Assembly (NCBI RefSeq): GCF_900110835.1
Contig: NZ_FOJG01000001.1
Location: 2,635,499-2,699,498, forward strand
Direction: 5' to 3'
DNA: 64,000 bases
Origin: Chitinophaga arvensicola
GTDB lineage: Bacteria; Bacteroidota; Bacteroidia; Chitinophagales; Chitinophagaceae
Below are positions 59,129 to 64,000 of the stretch, piece after piece. Both the position numbers and the translations under genes were made by a program. Positions within the stretch are counted from its first letter, which is position 1. Each line of letters starts with the position of its first letter. Below the pieces are notes generated by a model. It did no database searches. It saw only the letters and a list, made by a program, of their open reading frames with translations, and was not told the DNA's origin.

Positions 59129-62125
59129 TCAGAAATCGATGCCAACATGAAAGCTCGCACGTTTGGATGCGGGGAATGGCGTTACATCCACCCCTGTTGA
59201 TAATCCGTTGCTGCCACGGCTTTGAGAGGTAGTGATGGTATTACTGCCGAAGTTGGATACTTCCGGATCATAGCCCACGTATTTCGTCCAGGTGAAGAAG
59301 TTATTCGCAGCAATGCCCAGGCGGATGCCTTTGATATTCTTTGTATTCTTTAACGGAATACTGTAGTAAAGCCCTATTTCACGGATACGCACATACGAAG
59401 CATCCTGCACATAGAGCGAGGCATCGCCGGCATTTGGCCGGTAAACGCCTGCCTTGGTCCCTTTGATGTCGTCGTCATAATCAAATGAAGTGGCGCCCAG
59501 GTCGGTCAGCAGCTGCGTGAGATTGATATTATCACCTCCTTTTTTCCAGTGGATCAGGAACCGCAGGGAGAAGTTTTTGAAGACGGTTAATTCATTGAAG
59601 AAACTCATCTGGAAATCAGGTTCTGAATTACCGATCAGCTTCAGATCCGAGCCTACGGTGCCTTTGATCTGTGTGGCAGGCTCACCTTCTTCCAGGTAGA
59701 AAGTACCCAGTGAATTACCAAATGCCCCAATCGCATAAGGAGGAATGATCAGCTTCGTTACTTTGGACCGGTTGCGCCACCAGTTGATACTGCTGTTCCA
59801 GCGAACGTTGGGCAGGTTTACCGGGATCAGGTTCAGGCCCAGTTCTATTCCCTGGTTTTTCAGGTCGCCGCTGTTTTTCCATTCATTCGCATAGCCGGAA
59901 GATCCCGGCAAAGCATGACGCAGCAATACATCATAGATATTTTTGTTGTAGTAGGTGGCCTCCAGGCTGATACGGCCATTGAGCACACTTACATCCAGAC
60001 CGGCTTCAAACTCGGCCTGCCGCTCCGGCTTTATGTCGGGGTTACCTTTGAGGTTATCTACCAGTACACCCGGGAACCCACCGATATTACTTCCGAGCAT
60101 CTGGGTAAACTTACTGCTGTAAGGCGGTACGTTGCCGGATTGCCCGTAAGCCGCCCGCAGTTTCAGGTTATCCACACCCGTTACATGCCAGAAATTCATT
60201 TTGGCAATGTTCCAGGAAAGTGATCCTTTGGGAAAGACATAATATTTCAGGTAGTCGCCGTTGTTGGTAGACCGGTCGAAACGTACGCCCGCACTCAGTG
60301 TAATGGCATCAATCAATGAAAGGTCTTCCTGTATAAACATCCCGTTGTCGCGGTATTTCTGCCGGAACTGCCGCGTATTGGTATTGGCGCTGGCATCAAG
60401 GTTACTCTGACCGGATACCAGGTTGGTGGCCACGGTAACGATGTTGTCCATGTAACCGGTTTCCAGTGTGGCACCGGCGGTACTGGTTAAACTTAAGCGA
60501 TCATTGGGCGTGAAGGTGTTCACAATAAAGCCACCGATATTGGTATTGGTGTTGTTGGTATTACCCTGGATGGAATGTCCCTGCAGGCCGGCTTCTTCAA
60601 ACTGGAGCGTGCGGGGAAACAGGGCTGCGGTTTTAAAGTTAAAATAGTCAACGCCTCCACGGCCTACCAGCCGGGTGGTGGAGCGGTCGCTCTGTTGCAG
60701 ACGTATATCAATATTGGCGCCGCCTACAAAACGATTGGTATGCTCGTTGTTGATCATATTATCGCGTGTTTCAAGCGGATTGGAGGCTGCAAAAGGGTTG
60801 CGCGGATATTCTCCCAGCGCATTGGGGTGGAGGTCCACAAAGTCGGGTGTGGAAGATAATGCCACGCCATAAGATACCCCGTTGTTGTCGTTGTTCGTTA
60901 AGCCTCTGTCGGCCGAAGAATTGATATAGTTAGTCGTAACACCGATGCTGACACGATCATTGAGTTTGTGATCTACATTCAGCCGGATGGAGTTGTTAAA
61001 GTAACCGGTACCTTTCACAATACCATCTTCCTGTCTTCTGTTTCCGGAGAGATAAAAGGTGGTCTTTTCTCCTCCGCCGCTGAGAGAGATGCCCGTGTTC
61101 AGCACCAGGCCTGTTTCTCCATACATTTCTTTTTCGTAATCAAAGATTTTTCCTGCGCTCTGTGCATCGGTAAATTGCTTTTTGTAAGCAGCGCGCTTGG
61201 CCTGTACGGTTGGTGAAGGATTATCTGCGGCGCCTGCGAGATCTGCGGCTGTTTCAGCAGTAAAGGTGCGTACACCCATCAGATGCCGGGCTTGTGTAAA
61301 GCCCACTTCCTGGTTGAACGAAAGCTTTGTTTTTCCCGACTTACCTTTTTTGGTGGTGATGATAATTACGCCGGCAGCTGCTTTTGCGCCATACATAGCT
61401 GCGGCAGAAGCGCCTTTCAATATTTCAATGTTCTCAATATCTTCCGGGTTCAGGTCTGCAATACGGCTGGAAGGATTATCCTGGTTGTTGGGATTGCCCG
61501 CAGTAGCGGCGCCGGTAACATCATTCAGGCCGGCAGGAATGCTACTGTTATTGAAGAAAATACCATCTACTACATAGAGTGGTTGTGAGTTGCCGAATAC
61601 AGAGGTGATCCCGCGCATTTTTACGGAGATACCTCCGCCTGGAGCCCCGGAGTTGGCGGTGATCAGGGCGCCGGGTACTTTGCCACTGAGTGCGGCATCG
61701 AAGGTTTGTGCAGGCGCCACGCCATTGAGTTCCCTGCCGGAGATAGTGGCCACGGCATTGGCCAGGTTACTTCGCTTTACGGTGGTAGCCAGACCGGTGA
61801 CGACAATTTCATCCAGGCGGGCGAAATCTTCTTCCAGGGTAAGATTCACCACGTTGCTGCCCGGTGTAAGGTTCACCGTCCTTGTTTTGTAGCCGGTGTA
61901 ACTCACCAGTAAACTGCTGGTGCCGGCGGTAATGCCCAGGGTATAATTACCTTCGGAATCGGTAATGGTGCCCTTGTTCGTATTGGGAATACGGACGGTA
62001 ACACCTGGAATGGGTTTGCCGCTGACGGCGTCCCTTATTTTTCCCGTAATGTTTTGTTGCGCAAATAGTGCCAGGGTACTGCATAGGCATAGCAGTACCA
62101 GCAAGCTGGATTTTGGTAGAAGCAT
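59129..62125 (-). CDS. SusC/RagA-type TonB-dependent receptor (no STN domain)
   Basis: A 998-residue outer-membrane importer. Signal peptide (cleavage near LFAQQ), carboxypeptidase-D-like domain (about 25-105, GKIRDAVSGKPIPGVTVRI), plug (DEIVVTGLATTVKRSNL, LYVVDGIFFNN, MYGAKAAAGVIIITTK) and barrel ending in HVGIDF. No STN domain and no sigma/FecR pair nearby, so it is controlled in some other way. Paired with the SusD gene downstream only, which gives no clue to its cargo. Confidence 0.95.
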   Translation of the reverse strand: MLLPKSSLLVLLCLCSTLALFAQQNITGKIRDAVSGKPIPGVTVRIPNTNKGTITDSEGNYTLGITAGTSSLLVSYTGYKTRTVNLTPGSNVVNLTLEEDFARLDEIVVTGLATTVKRSNLANAVATISGRELNGVAPAQTFDAALSGKVPGALITANSGAPGGGISVKMRGITSVFGNSQPLYVVDGIFFNNSSIPAGLNDVTGAATAGNPNNQDNPSSRIADLNPEDIENIEILKGASAAAMYGAKAAAGVIIITTKKGKSGKTKLSFNQEVGFTQARHLMGVRTFTAETAADLAGAADNPSPTVQAKRAAYKKQFTDAQSAGKIFDYEKEMYGETGLVLNTGISLSGGGEKTTFYLSGNRRQEDGIVKGTGYFNNSIRLNVDHKLNDRVSIGVTTNYINSSADRGLTNNDNNGVSYGVALSSTPDFVDLHPNALGEYPRNPFAASNPLETRDNMINNEHTNRFVGGANIDIRLQQSDRSTTRLVGRGGVDYFNFKTAALFPRTLQFEEAGLQGHSIQGNTNNTNTNIGGFIVNTFTPNDRLSLTSTAGATLETGYMDNIVTVATNLVSGQSNLDASANTNTRQFRQKYRDNGMFIQEDLSLIDAITLSAGVRFDRSTNNGDYLKYYVFPKGSLSWNIAKMNFWHVTGVDNLKLRAAYGQSGNVPPYSSKFTQMLGSNIGGFPGVLVDNLKGNPDIKPERQAEFEAGLDVSVLNGRISLEATYYNKNIYDVLLRHALPGSSGYANEWKNSGDLKNQGIELGLNLIPVNLPNVRWNSSINWWRNRSKVTKLIIPPYAIGAFGNSLGTFYLEEGEPATQIKGTVGSDLKLIGNSEPDFQMSFFNELTVFKNFSLRFLIHWKKGGDNINLTQLLTDLGATSFDYDDDIKGTKAGVYRPNAGDASLYVQDASYVRIREIGLYYSIPLKNTKNIKGIRLGIAANNFFTWTKYVGYDPEVSNFGSNTITTSQSRGSNGLSTGVDVTPFPASKRASFHVGIDF

Positions 62126-62445
62126 AGCTTGTGATGGTTTAGATAATGAATGATTGACAAAACGCGGTTACAATATCATCATGCAGATGTTGTTTTTTGG
62201 TTTGTGGAAATTACAGTTCTGATCTTGGTTGCTTAATACTTGCTAACTTCGTTGTGATCTCCTGCCGCATGGGGTGCTACGGGTTTTTCATCATTGTCTC
62301 TGATGCGCAGGGAATTCTTACAGGCCATTCTTTGTTGTAACGTAAAATACCATAGCAGATTACGAAATTTTAAGGCTACTTGCGTTTTTTTTCTTTGACT
62401 TAATTATGTTATATTTTTCATCTGGTCTTCGTAAATTGCGGCCTT
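62126..62445. other. 320-bp divergent intergenic region (SusC / thyA)
   Basis: It holds the two divergent promoters. Before thyA there is a -7-like TAAATTGC at about 62432-62439. I found no open frame with coding character, no stable hairpin and no RNA gene that I can support. Confidence 0.5.
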
Positions 62446-63267
62446 ATGGAGCAGTACTTATCTTTATTACAACATATTATCCGGGAAGGCGCTGTGAAAA
62501 CAGACCGCACCGGCACTGGCACTACCAGCTGTTTTGGCTATCAGATGCGTTTCAACTTACAGGAAGGCTTTCCGGTGGTAACCACCAAAAAGCTGCATCT
62601 CAAATCCATCATATATGAACTGCTCTGGTTTTTAAGAGGAGATACCAATACCGCCTGGCTTAAAGAGCACGGCGTGAGTATATGGGACGAATGGGCCGAT
62701 GCCAATGGTGATCTCGGGCCTGTTTACGGCAAACAATGGCGTAGCTGGGAAACCCGCGACGGAAAAGTGATAGACCAGATCACAGAAGCTGTAAATACTA
62801 TTAAAAATAACCCGGACTCCCGTCGTATTATTGTGAACGCATGGAATGTAGGCGAGTTGTCTGAAATGGCACTCAGCCCCTGCCACTGCCTGTTCCAGTT
62901 TTATGTAACCCCGGCAGATCCGGCAAAAAACGAAACCCGTGGTAAACTCAGCTGCCAGCTATACCAGCGCAGCGCAGATGTATTTCTCGGCGTTCCCTTT
63001 AATATCGCTTCCTACGCATTGCTGACCATGATGATGGCGCAGGTGTGTAACCTCGATGCAGGCGATTTTATCCATACCTTCGGTGATGTACACCTGTACA
63101 GTAATCACGTGGAACAGGCACAACTGCAATTAAGCAGAACACCATTCCCGCTGCCTGTGATGAAAATCAATCCGGACGTAAAAGATATTTTCTCCTTTAC
63201 CTACGAAGATTTTGAACTGGTAAACTATCAGTTTCATCCGGCCATAAAAGCACCGGTAGCTATATAA
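62446..63267 (+). CDS. thyA: Thymidylate synthase
   Basis: A 273-residue enzyme that methylates dUMP with methylene-tetrahydrofolate to give dTMP. The nucleophile Cys146 lies in [13 protein letters not shown], at the same residue number as in E. coli. [49 protein letters not shown] and the C-terminal APVAI are classic. It is 9 bp upstream of folA, which regenerates the folate used in the reaction, so the two form an operon. Confidence 0.98.
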   Translation: MEQYLSLLQHIIREGAVKTDRTGTGTTSCFGYQMRFNLQEGFPVVTTKKLHLKSIIYELLWFLRGDTNTAWLKEHGVSIWDEWADANGDLGPVYGKQWRSWETRDGKVIDQITEAVNTIKNNPDSRRIIVNAWNVGELSEMALSPCHCLFQFYVTPADPAKNETRGKLSCQLYQRSADVFLGVPFNIASYALLTMMMAQVCNLDAGDFIHTFGDVHLYSNHVEQAQLQLSRTPFPLPVMKINPDVKDIFSFTYEDFELVNYQFHPAIKAPVAI

Positions 63268-63276
63268 TTTCCCCAT

Positions 63277-63768
63277 ATGCGTATATCCATTATCGTAGCC
63301 GCTTCTGATAACGATGTGATCGGCATTAATAATATGCTGCCCTGGCGACTGCCTACGGATCTCAAATATTTTAAGGCCACTACCCTGGGGAAACCTATTG
63401 TAATGGGTCGTAAAACATTTGAATCCCTCGGCAAACCACTGCCTGGTCGCCCCAATATTGTGATTACCCGTCAGGCCGACTTTGCCCCGGAAGGTGCTTA
63501 TGTGGTGCGTTCTATCGAAGAAGGTATCGAAAAGGCCCGCTCTTTTGGCGGCGATGAATTATTCATTACCGGCGGCTCGCAGATTTTCGAGCAGGCGTGG
63601 CCGTTAGTAGAGCGCATCTACCTGACCCGCGTTTATGCAGTGGTACACGGAGATGCTTTTTTCCCGCACATTGATGGAGGTGAATTTGAACTGGTAAGCG
63701 ACGAACGTCATGAACCGGACGAGAAAAATCAACACGCTTTTTCTTTCCAGGTCTGGGAACGGATTTAA
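63277..63768 (+). CDS. folA: Dihydrofolate reductase
   Basis: A 163-residue NADPH-dependent enzyme reducing dihydrofolate to tetrahydrofolate. Key parts: the Met20-type loop GINNMLPWRLPTDL with active-site Asp28, the NADPH-binding MGRKTFESLGKPLPGR and FITGGSQIFEQAWP, and the ending EKNQHAFSFQVWER. Directly follows thyA. Trimethoprim-type inhibitors target this enzyme in general; no unusual active-site residue is evident. Confidence 0.97.
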   Translation: MRISIIVAASDNDVIGINNMLPWRLPTDLKYFKATTLGKPIVMGRKTFESLGKPLPGRPNIVITRQADFAPEGAYVVRSIEEGIEKARSFGGDELFITGGSQIFEQAWPLVERIYLTRVYAVVHGDAFFPHIDGGEFELVSDERHEPDEKNQHAFSFQVWERI

Positions 63769-63771
63769 TGC

Positions 63772-64000
63772 TTACTTGAAAATAACGGTGCCCATACCGT
63801 TGGTCAGTTCTTTTTCGAGGGAGTTGAGATGTTTCTGCATTTCAAGGCAGCTAAGGATCTGATCCATCTCCGTTGCCTTTTTGGCTTCTTCCTGGTTCTC
63901 ATGGATCAGCTTCTTGATCTTACGCAGAATAAGATAATTGGTGGTGGAAATGGTATCACTCAAATAGGCATTGTCGCCATAAACGGTATCTATTTCAAAT
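63772..64000 (-). CDS. C-terminal end of a larger protein (possibly DNA primase)
   Basis: An open frame reaching the right edge on the minus strand, stop at 63772. The visible 75 codons read through in frame to the edge (starting FEIDTVYGDNAYLSDTI), so this is the tail of a longer protein. It is helical and charged (LRKIKKLIHENQEEAKK, LNSLEKELTNGMGTVI). The ending resembles, from memory, the C-termini of Bacteroidota DnaG primases; this is uncertain. It is convergent with folA, stops 3 bp apart. Confidence 0.6.
   Translation of the reverse strand, partial: FEIDTVYGDNAYLSDTISTTNYLILRKIKKLIHENQEEAKKATEMDQILSCLEMQKHLNSLEKELTNGMGTVIFK

Noticed and set aside
1..64000. CRISPR arrays, IS elements, prophage genes, tRNA and rRNA genes
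   Set aside because: I saw no regularly spaced repeats, transposase or integrase genes, phage genes, or sequences folding as tRNA, nor rRNA-like stretches.

Overview
The window reads as chromosomal DNA of a Bacteroidota bacterium, most likely of the Chitinophagaceae (Chitinophaga-like). The sequence shows four SusC/RagA-type TonB-dependent receptors (three paired with SusD lipoproteins, the fourth cut by the window edge), two ECF sigma/FecR pairs with DUF4974-type FecR tails, and -7 boxes of the Bacteroidota form TAnnTTTG placed just upstream of starts. Start codons rarely have a recognisable Shine-Dalgarno. The genus is an inference from gene content. I saw no rRNA, tRNA, insertion sequence, prophage or CRISPR array.

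Layout. 1-2190 (-): start of a Sus-type locus (ECF sigma, FecR, SusC cut by the edge). 2395-7446: a small secreted protein, an outer-membrane porin (+), and a two-component pair (-) made of an NtrC-type sigma-54 activator and a sensor that ends after its HisKA helix. The porin and sensor upstream regions share a 16-bp motif in inverted pairs. 7571-18456 (+): a protein- or peptide-use locus with a lipoprotein, a metzincin lipoprotease, SusC, SusD and a second paralogous metzincin. 18525-19142 (-): a VOC-fold protein. 19393-25291 (-): a five-gene operon (ethanolamine-type permease, glutamine-synthetase-like ligase, Fe-alcohol dehydrogenase, class-I amidotransferase-type hydrolase, aldehyde dehydrogenase) that fits catabolism of an amino alcohol, best guess ethanolamine, through gamma-glutamylated intermediates. 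A stand-alone ModE-type DNA-binding protein (25410-25751) is divergent to it and convergent with a TonB receptor / di-haem peroxidase / cysteine-less SUOX-fold operon (25752-29339).

29719-32257 (+): a small membrane protein, glucose-6-phosphate dehydrogenase and an AT-rich lipoprotein. 32316-40500 (-): an ECF sigma/FecR/SusC/SusD/GH18 endo-beta-N-acetylglucosaminidase locus, which suggests N-glycan or glycoprotein foraging. 40644-43760 (+): an ATP-grasp protein, a DUF4240 protein, a YfeS-like protein, an HxlR regulator and a secreted protein. 43764-46770 (-): gamma-glutamyltranspeptidase, DinB-fold and Dabb-fold proteins. 47035-50471 (+): LytS-type kinase, DUF4407 membrane protein and LytTR regulator in one operon. 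50554-52145 (+): TetR repressor and alpha/beta hydrolase, each preceded by the same operator-like sequence. 52326-56364: a TIM-barrel lipoprotein, dienelactone-hydrolase family protein, FAD oxidoreductase and a FecR-domain lipoprotein with no sigma partner. 56547-57725 (+): proline dehydrogenase. 57782-62125 (-): an enzyme-less SusC/SusD pair. 62446-63768 (+): thyA-folA. 63772-64000 (-): C-terminal end of a larger protein.

The strongest leads are the glutamylation operon, the shared inverted motif in front of the porin and the truncated sensor, and the TetR operator pair.
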